Source: Piscicola geometra
Lineage: Eukaryota; Annelida; Clitellata; Hirudinida; Piscicolidae
DNA: 64,000 bases
Reading direction: 5' to 3'
NCBI GenBank assembly: GCA_943735955.1
Contig: OX030964.1
Span: forward strand, 4,627,099 to 4,691,098
The notes beneath the pieces were generated by a model that made no database searches, was not told the origin of the DNA, and worked only from the letters and a program-made list of their open reading frames with translations. Within the stretch, counting starts at the first letter, position 1. The number at the start of each line of letters is the position of its first letter. Position numbers and translations under genes: made by a program. Positions 24,129 through 36,458 of this stretch are shown in pieces.

Positions 24129-26571
24129 ACAGTAGTGGCTGCATTGCCGCACAGAATAATGATATATGCCCAACAATTAAGCGGCGACAAGTTTTAATTG
24201 AAAGCAATCGCTTAAGACCGCCAAAGAATAAAATAAAATTATATAAAAAAATTATATACAATTTCTGACTATTAACTAAAGTATATATTATTGTAATAAA
24301 TCCAATTATATGGAAGATAACCTTGACTTTCACTTCTTTAGGTAGGCGCCCTTCAAAAACATTTTGTGTTGTATTTAACTCATTAACGACGCCGTAATTA
24401 TTCTTAAGTGGATCGTCTGCTATGAAAATATAAGTTTTTATAGTCACTTATCATTCACATGCTTTAATTCACCGAAGGTCAATTTTTTCTTTCTTTCACC
24501 CCTAGTAACCCGATGAAAAGTGCCATGGGTGCAGTCCAAACTAGACCAAGAGGTTGAATTTTGAAAGTTAAAAGATTTATGCAGTGATCGAAGATAATTG
24601 ATAACAATTAATGCCTATAATGGGACGATGACAGCTGTTTGATTAGCAGATGCTTCAAGGGTGCAATTGTTGCTGTGAGTGCATTCAAGTATTATGTCAA
24701 ATTATAATGATTATACATTAATAATAAATAATAATAAATATGTGTACAATGATAAAAACAAAGAGAAATATTGAAATTATCATAATTTTCAATATAATAA
24801 TCATTCTTTAAACTAATATCTTATTGAAATTATAAAAAATAATATCAACACGTAAAATAATAGATTAATAGGTGATGATTAATAGGTTTGAAAACTGTAA
24901 TAAAAAACTAAGCTGTATTTTTTAGTACTTGTTCATCCGCCTTTATTACATCCTTTGATTTTTATATTATTAATACTATTTCTAAATCTATTTTTGTTTT
25001 ATTAAAACATCAATGGCCATGATAAGGATTGGGTGACAACCCAATTAGGAGGAATTCTAGTTGTATCGATGCAGTAGAAGCACTAAAAGAAATTAGCAGA
25101 AGACCATTTACTTATTTTATATAAACTGAAAAATTATAAATATAAAATTTATAAATACTTATAAATAACTCTTATTATAAATGTATTATTTTGGAATTAT
25201 GGGGATAATATGAATAATAATAGGACGGGCAGATGTCGCGTGCCTTCGTCCTTTGTTTCCAAGCACGCGAATGTTGTTCAGTGGGTCGCAGAAGATAAAT
25301 AACAATAATTATATTTTAGTTATTATTTTGATTTAAACTAATGTTATTAGTGAGTCTATTATTACTTAATTTATTATGTCTTATCCCATTATTACCGGCC
25401 CTTAATGATGATTACATTTATGATCAAGATAATGATGATGATGACATCACAATGATTTAATGATATTGACAATGATGCTGATGATGATGACGATAGTGGT
25501 GATGAGGATGATGACGAAGAAGAAATTCAAGTTTTTCAAATTGATTTGTCAACAATATAGCTGTTGGAAGTTTTAGCTGGGAGGTGCTGGAGAATGTCAT
25601 GTGGATCTTGTTTGTTTTGGGACAATTAAGGTTCTGCTTGTTAACCCTCTAGTGCAGTAAATCTATGTTCGAATTAAAACGATTTAATAAAATTCTGAAA
25701 AATAATCTTGAAATAATTTAATTAAAAAGAAATTTTAAAAGATTAAATAAATGTTAAAACGTATAACTATGGGTTGTCAGGGCGCTAGTTGGGAGTCCTA
25801 GCTTAGCAGACGACTTGTCTGAAAGACCTGGTTAAAAATGAGGCCATTGATAGCTACCCATGTCATTACTAACTTAGCGGGTTAGTCTATTTCACTGTGG
25901 GCATGTAAAGAGGCGTATATAACTGCACGAGACACTTTGGCTTTAGGTAATTAAATAATGATAGAAGCTAAACTCTGAAATAAGCACTCAATTTATAATT
26001 GTTTCAGGGGTGGAACGTACAGCTTTATTTGGATTTATTGTGTTTTTTTCTTTCTTTGAGTTACGTCCTAGAAACGACACAACGCCCTCTTTCGAACGAA
26101 TATTTCATGCAAGTCTCTAAAAAAACTTAAAACTGAGCTGTTCAGTCTTTGACAACCTTCCACGATGCCAGAAGAGGCAGATTTAAAATTCTTTAAAAAA
26201 ATAAAAACTTTACGTATTTTTTTTACTTTTGGCCATTAAAAACTTAATATTAATATTTCAACTTTTATGTATTTTATTTCACACGAAAATTATACCGAAG
26301 ATACACTAAAGAAGCTGAACGACAGATAACTAAATGACTTTCAATGGTTTAACAATGAAATTGGGTTAAAATATACAATATAATTACCTGAATATACTTA
26401 CCTATATCATTGTGTTCGAATAGAAACAAGTTTCTGAATTTTGAATCTGCAAACCTATTTTTCTTTTCACCACTAAAATCCAGATTGCGTCTTATACATG
26501 GTATTTTACGAAAAAACAACATCAATAGAGTACTAAAGCAGTAGCATTTGTATGTTTAGTCAACTTCAACT

Positions 26572-29433
26572 TCATGCGTTCATGAAGGGTTCTTGTTTGG
26601 CGACCTCATCCCTGTCGAGCACTTGGTATCTGTCTTCATCGCATGCCGAATAATCCATTCTGCCTGCATGCACTTGCTCTGCTTGCTGCAAGGGCAACAT
26701 GGCGAGGTGTTGCTGGTGCTGGTAAAGAGGCATGTTGTTGTTGCAGTTGATGATGTTGCTCTTCATCTCTTTCTTGCTGAAACTTCAATGTAAAAAATTT
26801 GAATATTGAGCGAATTTAAAGAAGTTAAATTGACAAATACCTTTTGAGACAAACGGCTCCCAAACACAAGATCAGCATGCAGACAACAACTCCAAAGCCA
26901 CCAATGCAGACGATTATCGTGGCTGAAAGTTTAAAAAAAGAATTTAGTTTTAGAAAAGGTAATATTCATAGTTTAAACAAACTTTGGTATTTCTTGGTCA
27001 AACTTTCTTCCTTATCAAAAGGATTATTTTCTTCAAACGAATTTTCTTCTGGAATGAACTCTGGGGAAAAAAGAGCAAATTATACAACTCAGTAAGTATA
27101 ATGACCACCTAATGGAGTCAACCTGCTTTTCCTTTAGAATGGTTGGAACAGCTTCCAATAACTCCACTCCACTTGCGGCTTTCGCATCTCAGATACCACT
27201 TTTCCTTGGTCGAGTAACAGCCGATCACTAAGTCGTCGTTGTTTCGCTTCATCCACATGTCTTCGTGAGGAATTATGTCCGAGCATCCGTCAGCTGAAAT
27301 ATTTTAGAGTTTTAATCAACCTTAAATGTTAATAAAGATATTAAATATTCGCTTTATTAATTAAAAAATAGATATTTGCATTAAAAAGGGATATTACCTT
27401 CTACTCCGATGAGGATGCCTTGAGAACCTTGTCCTTGGGAGAAGTAAAGATTCAGACGATTCTCATTGGTCTCGAAGACTGCACTCATGGAGACGAGGTT
27501 CCTGCCATCGCTCCAGCTCTGCACCTTGAAGGCTCTGCTGCAGACAGTGGCGTTCGAAAAGGAGTCATGCCCTCCAAATGCGTAGCCCAGTTCGTCTGAG
27601 CAGGCTGCCTTCAAGGGAGCATCTTTGTCGCCTTCGGGATGATCGAGTCTCTTCATACTCAACCTTATCTTCTGTCCCTTCAGCGTTTCGATCAACAATG
27701 GCCTGTTTTTGGTGAAGCATTCTCTCTTGGGAAACGATTCTGACTTCCCTTCGTTAGTGGAACCAGGATTCAAATACACCGCCTTGTCGTTTGCCACTAG
27801 CCTGCAGCTTCCGTCATCCTTGAACACTTTTACAAATCAAAGTTTTATTTTTTCAATTTCAAATATAGTTGTTTTCTATTTCATTAATTTGCTCTTCTAT
27901 ATGGAAAATACTTAACTCCGAATCAATAATCAGTTAAGTACATATTGGTAGTTCACTTACTTTTGATGCAAGAATAATCAACTTCAAGATGTTTGTTCAT
28001 TCCTAGTTTACAAAACTTTTCTTTCTTGTTTTCCAAGTCTACGACTTTCATTTCGCATTGAGGCTTGAGCTTGCATTTTTCATTAACTGTCCCAAAAACG
28101 TCTTTAAAGCAGCCCAAATACTTTAAATCATTTTTCTGAAAAGCTGATTCTTCGATTTCATCTTCAGAAATACATCTTTAAAATTAACGAACTCGATGAA
28201 AGTACTAGTAAAGGTAATTTGTTTATAAATAATTTTAATTTATATTTATTTACAAAAAATATTCAAGTTCAATCAAATTTTATGAAACTCATAATAATTG
28301 ACATTTTAATTTTTTTTTGTTTAAGTGGTCTTCAGCTAGAAACAACGATAGATGCCAAATCAAAATCGTGGTACCAGTTAACAATTCCCGAAGAGAATCA
28401 ATAATGAGAATTTTAGGTTAAATACTTGTCAAAAATTAATAAGTTCGGTAAAACCAAAACTCATTAAAAAATAGTTTTAACAAAATATTATAAGAAATCA
28501 AAGTAAAAATACTGACTTTCCCACTCTCATCCTCCCGTATTTGGCCACATTCACCACAACCACTTCGTTGTTCGAACAACTAGCCTTAAAAGTCTCAGAA
28601 TTACAAAACTCTTCGATTCGATCTAACAAAGACAATTTATCGATTTTCATCAAATCTTTCAATTAATCTTTTGAATTAAAAATGAATGCGGAGATTTTTC
28701 AATCAAATAACTACCTACCACTCTTTCCGAGATGTATCAAACTGATACACAAACCACAAAACAAACAAAATTCTATTTTTGATAACATTTGACAAACGTG
28801 AATTATCACAATAAGTTTATTAGGAAAATTAATACAACCTGATTTTATATTTCTTGTATATATACAAGTCATACACAAGGGGTCGTTTCAAAATTGAGAA
28901 CTATGAGAAAAACTCGTTAAATTTTGTTTAAAATTTTTGAGTAGAAGATTGTGATCAAAAATTCATTTTTATTAATTTGAAACGTGAATTTAATTTATTC
29001 ATTTATTATAGGTTTAATTTTGCTGATGATTTAAATTGTTCCTTTGACGCATTTGGAGAAGATTTTGTACAAAATAGATTTTAAGTTTTTTTTTTCCATT
29101 TTGAAAAAAATATCAATTAAATGTTAACACATAATATCTTACAACCACTCACTTTCCCACTCTCATCCTCCCATACTTGGCTGCACTCACCACAACCACT
29201 TCGTTGTTCGAGCAACCAGCCTTGAAAGTCTCAGAGATACAAAATTCTTCTGTTCGATTTACAGGAACAGTTTATAGTTTTCAATGTATTATTTATTTTA
29301 AAGAATTTTTTTTATTTATTTGAAACGATTTCATGAGTACTTTACAACCAAAAAACGACTAACCACTTTTTCCATGTTGTATAAAAATAAAAAACAAACC
29401 ACAAAAAACATTTATTTCAAATATAAAATACAT
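26572..29433 (-). CDS. Array unit 1: SUEL lectin-CUB-sushi-like membrane receptor
   Basis: Common exons: E3 28175-27961 (lectin C-half), E4 27826-27398 (CUB-like), E5 27293-27123 (sushi-like), E6 27060-26983 (stalk), E7 26922-26841 (transmembrane), E8 26776-26572 (tail and stop). Alternative starts: A1 28788-28719 with A2 28622-28517, or B1 29433-29364 with B2 ending at 29153. Product 451 residues, a predicted type I surface protein. Lectin halves give EEFC, YGRMRVGK, LGCFKDV and YSC, which contain the eight cysteines of a SUEL/rhamnose-binding domain. The usual DPC motif is replaced by a KFCKLG-type sequence. TM core: TIIVCIGGFGVVVC. Odd: the B2 acceptor, TTAG in most units, reads GTAA here; the next AG lies 9 nt inside the exon (B2 then 29249-29153) and keeps frame. 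The A cassette is intact. The unit is nearest the 3' end of the array. Ligand and function unknown. Confidence 0.85.
28855..28890 (-). promoter_or_regulatory. Inner (type A) promoter of unit 1, model for all A promoters
   Basis: Minus-strand element TGAAACGACCCCTTGTGT (28890-28873) followed by a palindromic TATA box (TTGTATATATACAA), about 70 bp before the A1 start codon. The same pair occurs upstream of A1 in units 2 (32101-32114), 3 (35344-35357), 4 (38768-38781), 6 (44071-44084), 8 (49113-49126), 9 (52412-52424), 10 (55843-55856) and 11 (60869-60881). Coordinates are those of the GGGGTCG element. Confidence 0.7.
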
Positions 29434-29500
29434 TTGACTAGATTTAAAACATTAAACAATTCTTTTCTGAAAATTAATATCTTCACTTATTCATCTTCGT

Positions 29501-29535
29501 GTATAAATACAATGGCAGCAAAAGGGGTCGATTCA
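29501..29535 (-). promoter_or_regulatory. Outer (type B) promoter of unit 1, model for all B promoters
   Basis: Minus-strand element TGAATCGACCCCTTT (29535-29521) followed after 10 to 15 nt by TATTTATAC, about 70 bp before the B1 start codon. Equivalent elements: units 2 (32737-32750), 3 (35991-36000), 4 (39669-39683), 5 (41447-41460), 6 (44724-44738), 7 (46489-46502), 8 (49766-49780), 9 (53187-53200), 10 (56747-56760) and 11 (61513-61526). The next unit's stop codon is only about 340 bp further upstream, so the intergenic spacer is very short. Confidence 0.7.
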
Positions 29536-29875
29536 ATTTTCAGAACTATTAAAAATATTTTCAATTTTTGTTAAATGAAAAAAAAAGATAAAAACTGAAT
29601 TAATAATTTAACTTTAAAAGTCATCGATTGGAAATTTTACATTTCTAAAAAAAGTCATATTTTTTTGTGTGACACATTTAATTTTATTTTCAAATAAATC
29701 ATTGTATTCGCTCAATACACAGTTTCTAAATTGTGTATCTCTGAATAGTATTTTCTTTTTGACAATTGAATACAAGCTACGTCTTATACATGGTGTTTTA
29801 CAAAAAATACAACATCAATAGAGTAGTAAAGCAGAAGCATTTGTATTTTAGTCAACTTCAACTCCAATGCATCCT

Positions 29876-32649
29876 TCACGCGTTCATGAAGGGTTCTTGT
29901 TTGGCGACCTCATCCCTGTCGAGCACTTGGTATCTGTCTTCATCGCATGCCGAATAATCCATTCTGCCTGCATGCACTTGCTCTGCTTGCTGCAAGGGCA
30001 ACATGGCGAGTTGCTGCTGGTGCTGGTAAAGAGGCATGTTGTTGTTGCAGTTGATGATGTTGCTCTTCATCTCTTTCTTGCTGAAACTTCAATGCAAAAA
30101 ATTCGAATATTGAGTGAATTTAAAGATGTTAAATTGACAAATACCTTTTGAGACAAATGGCTCCCAAACACAAGATCAGCATGCAGACAACAACTCCAAA
30201 GCCGCCAATGCAGACGATTATCGTGGCTGAAAGTTTAAAAAAAAGAATGTAGTTTAAGAAAAGGTAATATGCATAGTTTAAACAAACTTTGATATTTCTT
30301 GGTCATACTTTTTTCCTTATCAAAAGGAATATTTTCTTCAAAAGAATTTTCTTCGGGAATGAACTCTGGGAAAAAATGACCAAATTATACAATTTAGGTA
30401 GTATAATGACCACCTAATGGAGCCAACCTGCTTTTCCTTTAGAATGGTTGGAACAGCTTCCAATAACTCCACTCCACTTGCGGCTTTCGCATCTCAGATA
30501 CCACTTTTCCTTGGTCGAGTAACAGCCGATCACTAAGTCGTCGTTGTTTCGCTTCATCCACATGTCTTCGTGAGGAATTATGTCCAAGCATCCGTCAGCT
30601 GAAATATTTTAGAGTTTTAGTCAACTAAAAGACTAAAAGTTTATCACTTAATTAAATAAATTTTAATTATTTGCATCATAAAGTCCTATTACCTTCCACT
30701 CCGATGAGGATGCCTTGAGGACCTCGTCCATGGGAGAAGTAAAGATTCAGACGATTCTCATTTGTCTCGAAGACTGCACTCATGGAGACGAGGTTCCTGC
30801 CATCGCTCCAGCTCTGCACCTTGAAGGCTCTGCTGCAGACAGTGGCGTTCGAGACGGAGTCATGCCCTCCAAATGCGTAGCCCAGTTCGTCTGAGCAGGC
30901 TGCCTTCAAGGGAGCATCTTTGTCGTCTTCGGGATGATCGAGTCTCTTCATACTCAACCTTATCTTCTGTCCCTTCAGCGTTTCGATCAACAATGGCCTG
31001 TCTTTGGTGAAGCATTTTCTTTTAGGAAACGATTCTGACTTCCCTTCGTTAGTGGAACCAGGATTCAAATACACCGCCTTGTCGTTTGCCACTAGCCTGC
31101 AGCTTCCGTCATCCTTGAAAACTTTTTGAAACCAAATTAAGTTTTATAAATTCAAAACATATTATTTCTTTTATTTAAAATTGTTCTAAGCATTATGAAA
31201 AATACTTCACTTCGAATAAAGATCATTAAAATAAATTGTAGTGTTTCACTTACTTTTGATGCAAGAGTAGTCAACTTCAAGATGTTTGTTCAGTCCTAGT
31301 TTACAGAAATTCTCTTGTTTGCTTTCCAAATCTGCTCGAGCTTGCATTGTTCATTAACTGTCCCAAAAACATTTTTAGAGCAGCCCAAATACTTCACATC
31401 GTTTTTCTGAAGAGTGTTTTCTTCGATTTCAGCTTCAGAAATACATCTTTTGAAAAAGAAGAAAAAAATTTAAATGTAATAGTTTATTATTCTTTGAAAG
31501 TATTGAAACTCTTTTGATTATTCATATTATTATTACCTATTTATTTATTTTTTTTATTTAAGGTGGCAATGGTTCAAATTTCAAGCCTGGTCCACTGAAA
31601 CAGGGACCGTATGGTATTGCTAAGTGAGTCTTATAGGTCAAGTGAATATTCTTTGGGCATGAATACTTTCTCAAAATTGAATAAACCCGGTTAAAAAGTA
31701 ATTAACAATTTTGTAAATAGATAAAATTGTGAGAATTAACTTTTAAAAACTCACTTTCCCACTCTCATTCTCCCATATTTGGCCACATTCACCACAACCA
31801 CTTCGTTGTTCAAACAACTAGCCTTAAAAGTCTCAGAATTACAAAATTCTTCAATTCGATCTAACAAAGGCAATTTATAGTTTTTGTCTAAAATCTATTA
31901 TGTTATTTCATTTCAAATCTGAGAATTTTAGAATTAAAAACGACCCACCACTATTTCCAAGATGTAACAACGTGATAAATAAAACAAAAAATAAAAGTAT
32001 TTCTTTCTTCAAAAACATTTAAGAATCTCTTCAAGTTTATTTTAAAAATTATTGAAATTAGCTTTTCGATTTCGTGCATATATATATACATATCACACAC
32101 AAGGGGTCGTTTCAAAATAAAAAACTATTTAAAAAAACTTTAAAAATGTCTATAAAAAATTTTCATTACGGGAATGTAAACCAAAACTTATTTTTACCGA
32201 TATAAAAAAAAATATATTTTCAGTTAATTACGTGTAGGTTTAATTTTGCTGATGTTTTGAGATATTCTTTAGACGCATTTGGTGAAGATTTGATAGCAAG
32301 ATGGAATTTTTATATGTATTTAAAAAATATTTTCAATAAATTGGCTTAACATTATATTTTTAGACCACTCACTTTCCCACTCTCATCCTCCCATACTTGG
32401 CCGCATTCACCACAACCACTTCGTTGTTCGAGCAGCTAGCCTTGAATGTCTCAGAGATACAAAACTCTTCTGTTCGTTATAACAGAAAAAATTTCTAATT
32501 TTATATTTATAAAACGCTCGAAGAAAAAATTTTAAACAATATTTGAAACGAATTCACGAGAGCTTTCTAATTTAAAACGACTTACCACTCATTCCATGAT
32601 GTATCAAAAGAAAACCACAAAAAACATTTATTTTAAACATAAAATACAT
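29876..32649 (-). pseudogene. Array unit 2: receptor copy with frameshift in the lectin exon
   Basis: Exons: B1 32649-32586 (two codons shorter than usual), B2 ending 32373, A1 32018-31949, A2 31860-31755, E3 31446-31254, E4 31121-30693, E5 30598-30428, E6 30365-30288, E7 30226-30145, E8 30080-29876. E3 is 193 nt instead of 215. A 22-bp deletion after CKL removes the second half of the lectin core and shifts the frame, so TAG at 31296-31298 ends translation. Both A and B transcripts read through E3, so neither can make the membrane protein unless E3 is skipped. The B2 acceptor is also changed (TTAT instead of TTAG). E4 to E8 remain open and almost identical to other units. Its E4 begins with ATT, giving Ile where others have Met at the exon junction. 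Confidence 0.8.
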
Positions 32650-33088
32650 TTGACTAGATTTAAACATCTTAACGATTATTTTCTGAAAATTAACCCTTTC
32701 TCTTATTCATCTTCGTGTATAAATACAATACCAGCAAAAGGGGTCGATTCAAATTTCAGAGCTATTAATGATATTATTCAATTTTTGTTAAATAAAAAAA
32801 TTAAAACAGATAAAAACTGAATTCATAATTGAATTTGAAGTCATCGATTAAAAATTTTCACATTTTTATGAAACTTTTTGTGTGACACATTTGATTAAAT
32901 TGTCAAATAAATCATATTTTTCGCACAATACTAAGTTTCTAAAGTGTGTATCTTTAAATATTATTTTCTTTTTGACAATGAAATAAAAGCTGCGTCTTAT
33001 ACATGGTGTTTTACGAAAAATGCAACATCAATAGAGTACTAAAGCGGAAATATTTTCATTTTAGTCAACTTCAACTCCAATGCATCCT

Positions 33089-35903
33089 TCATGCGTTCAT
33101 GAAGGGTTCTTGTTTGGCGACCTCATCCCTGTCGAGCGCTTGGTATCTGTCTTCATCGCATGCCGAATAATCCATTCTGCCTGCATGCACTTGCTCTGCT
33201 TGCTGCAAGGGCAACATGGCGAGTTGTTGCTGGTGCTGGTAAAGAGGCATGTTGTTGTTGCAGTTGATGATGTTGCTCTTCATCTCTTTCTTGCTGAAAC
33301 TTCAATGCAAAAAATTTGAATATTGAATGAATTTAAAAAAGTTAAATTGACAAATACCTTTTGAGACAAATGGCCCCCAAACACAAGATCAACATGCAGA
33401 CAACAACTCCAAAGCCACCAATGCAGACGATTATCGTGGCTGAAAGTTTAAAAAAAAATTTAGTTTAAGAAAAGGTAATATGCATAGTTTAAACAAACTT
33501 TGATATTTCTTGGTCAAACTTTCTTCCTTATCAAAATGATTTTTTTCTCCAAACGAATTTTCTTCTGGAATGAACTCTAGGGAAAAAAGAGCAAATTATA
33601 CAATTAAGTAAGTAGAATGACCACCTAATGGAGCCAACCTGCTTTTCCTTTAGAATGGTTGGAACAGCTTTCAATAACTCCACTCCACTTGCGGCTTTCG
33701 CATCTCAGATACCACTTTTCCTTGGTCGAGTAACAGCCGATCACTAAGTCGTCGTTGTTTCGCTTCATCCACATGTCTTCGTGAGGAATTATGTCCGAGC
33801 ATCCGTCAGCTGAAATATTTTAAAGTTTTAATACAACTAAAAGACTAAAAGTTTATCACTTTACTAAATAAATTTTTATTATTTGCATCATAAAGTCCTA
33901 TTACCTTCCACTCCGATGAGGATGTCTTGAAGACCTCGTCCATGGGAGAAGTAAAGATTCAGACGATTCTCGTTTGTCTCGAAGACTGCACTCATGGAGA
34001 CGAGATTCCTGCCATCGCTCCAGCTCTGCACCTTGAAGGCTCTGCTGCAGACAGTGGCGTTCGAGAAGGAGTCATGCCCTCCAAATGCGTAGCCCAGTTC
34101 GTCTGAGCAGGCTGCCTTCAAGGGAGCATCTTTGTCGCCCTCGGGATGATCGAGTTTCTTCATACTCAACCTTATCTTCTGTCCCTTCAGCGTTTCGATC
34201 AACAATGGCCTGTCTTTGGTGAAGCATTTTCTTTTAGGAAACGATTCTGACTTCCCTTCGTTAGTGGAACCAGGATTCAAATACACCGCCTTGTCGTTTG
34301 CCACTAGCCTGCAGCTTCCGTCATCCTTGAACACTTTTTGAAACCAAATTAAGTTTTATAAATTCAAAACATATTATTTCTTTTATTTAAAATTGTTCTA
34401 AGCATTATTTAAAATACTTCACTTTGAATAAAGATCATTAAAATAAATTTTAGTGTTTCACTTACTTTTGATGCAAGAGTAGTCAACTTCAAGGTGTTTG
34501 ATCAGTCCTAGTTAACAGAAGTTGTCTTGTTTGTTTTCTAAATCTGTTACTTTCATTTCACAATGGGGCTTGAGCTTGCATTTCTCCTTAAGTGTTCCAA
34601 AAACATCTTTAAAGCAGCCTAAATACTTCACATCGTTTTTCTGGTAAGCGTTTTCTTCCATTTCAGCTTCAGATATGCATCTTTGAAAAATAATAAAAAT
34701 GATTAAAATTAAAATTAATAATTTATGATTTTTTAAAACATATTTGAACTTTTTACTGTTTATACTATTATTATTTCAAATTTTATTATCTAAAGGGGGC
34801 AATTGTTCCAAAATCAAGCCATGTCCACTGAAACAGGGACCTTATAATTTCGATAAGTGAGCATTTTAGGTTAAGTGAGTTTTTTTTATATAAATACTTT
34901 CTCAAAAGTCAAAAAACCCGGTTAAACAGTAACTTAATAAATTAAATTAGAAAAATTACGAATATTAAATTAAAAATACTCACTTTCCCACTCTCATCCT
35001 CCCATATTTGGCCACATTCACCACAACCACTTCGTTGTTCGAGCAACTAGCATTAAAATTCTCAGAATTACAAAATTCTTCGATTCGATCTAACAAAGGT
35101 AATTTATAGTTTTTAATGAATTCTTTCAATTAATTCTTTTTCCTTAAATGAAACTGAAAGTTTTTCAATAAAATAACTACCTACCACTTTTTCCAAAATG
35201 TACCAAAGTGATACACAAAACTATACAAAAAATTAATTTTTCATTAAAAAACATTTGCCAAGCGTGAATTATCTCTATAAGCTTTTTTTGAAAATTAATA
35301 CAGTTTAGCTTTCCGATTTCGATTATATGTACAAATCAAACACAAGGGGTCGTTTCAAAATGGAAAATTATTGACTAAATCTTTATAAATGTTCTTAAAG
35401 ATTTTCGAGTGAGATATTATAAACCAAAATCAATTTTACGAATTAAAAATAAAAGATTAAATATATTTTTTCCTAGGTTTAGTTCCGCTGTTGTTTGTAG
35501 ATGTTTATTCGACGAAATTGGTGAATATTTTATACCATGATAGATATATTTTGTAAATTTAATTTTTTAAATATTATTTATAAAGCAAATGAACATAATA
35601 TCTATAGACCACTCACTTTCCCACTCTCATCCGCCCATACTTGGCCGCATTCACCACAACCACTACGTTGTTCGAGCAACTAGCCTTGAATGTCTCAGAG
35701 ATACAAAACTCTTCTGTTCGATCTAACAGAAAAAATTGAGATATATTTTTTAGTTTATAAAATGCTTTTAAAGAAAAAAATGACTAATTTGTAACGAAAT
35801 TAGGAGAGCTCTTTAATTAAAAAAACGACTTACCACTCTTTCCAAGTTGTATCAAAATGAAACAAAAACCTCAAAAAACATTTATTTTCAATATAAAAAA
35901 CAT
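33089..35903 (-). pseudogene. Array unit 3: receptor copy with two nonsense codons
   Basis: Exons: B1 35903-35834, B2 35722-35617, A1 35254-35185, A2 35089-34984, E3 34680-34466, E4 34333-33905, E5 33809-33639, E6 33576-33499, E7 33439-33358, E8 33293-33089. All lengths and splice sites are canonical. In E3, codon 56 is TAA (34512-34514) where relatives have AAA within FCKLG, truncating both isoforms inside the lectin domain. In B1, codon 11 is TGA (35871-35873) in place of TGT, which also disables the outer start. E4 to E8 stay open, which suggests recent inactivation or repair by gene conversion. A single sequencing error could explain either stop but is unlikely to explain both. Confidence 0.75.
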
Positions 35904-36458
35904 TTGACTTGATTATATAACCAAAAACTATCGTTCTTGAGAACGAGAGCCTTCTCTTATTCATTGTTGTGTTTAAATACACATACCAGCAGAGGGGTCG
36001 GTTCAAATTTCTAAATCTTAGACTTTGTTATATAATGAATAATAAATTATGAAATAAATATTAAAAAAAATTTTTTTGAATAAATAATAATTATTATTTT
36101 AGAAATTAGATTCTTTGCATTATGGACACGTTTAAAGAATATTTTAAATAACATTATTGAATTTTAAATATGTTTTAAATCATATCATTCTATGACTATG
36201 ATACTATAAAATTAAGTTTTAATTAGGACAATATGTAAGAATCATCGAAAAAACACGATAAGGGTAAGAAACATGTTTAAACATTGTCATAGTTTGAACA
36301 CATAAAGGATTTAATTCATGAAGATTTAATAATTATACATTCCTTAAATCCTGACTGCGCCTAATACATGGTGATTCACCGTTTGTGAAAAAAACATCAA
36401 TAGAGTACTAAAGCGGAAGCATTTGTAAGTGTTATCAACTGCAACTCCAACGTATTCT

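Noticed and set aside
25770..25900. Possible second tRNA-derived SINE
   Set aside because: Box A and box B matches are weak and no target duplication is visible.
28517..29258. A2 and B2 as two lectin domains in one protein
   Set aside because: Each contains only the N-half of the domain, and joining B2 to A2 breaks the frame. Only one C-half exon exists per unit.
29364..29411. Internal ATG in the B1 exons (MFFVVCFLF frame)
   Set aside because: It ends in phase 0, incompatible with B2, and is stopped in unit 2. The ATG 22 nt upstream gives a phase-1 signal peptide homologous to A1 in all units.
29867..30151. Plus-strand ORF of 63-94 codons opposite the tail exon, repeated in every array unit
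   Set aside because: It is the complement of the conserved E8 exon. Its ends vary with flanking intron sequence, and the minus-strand frame is fixed by splice phases and the shared stop.
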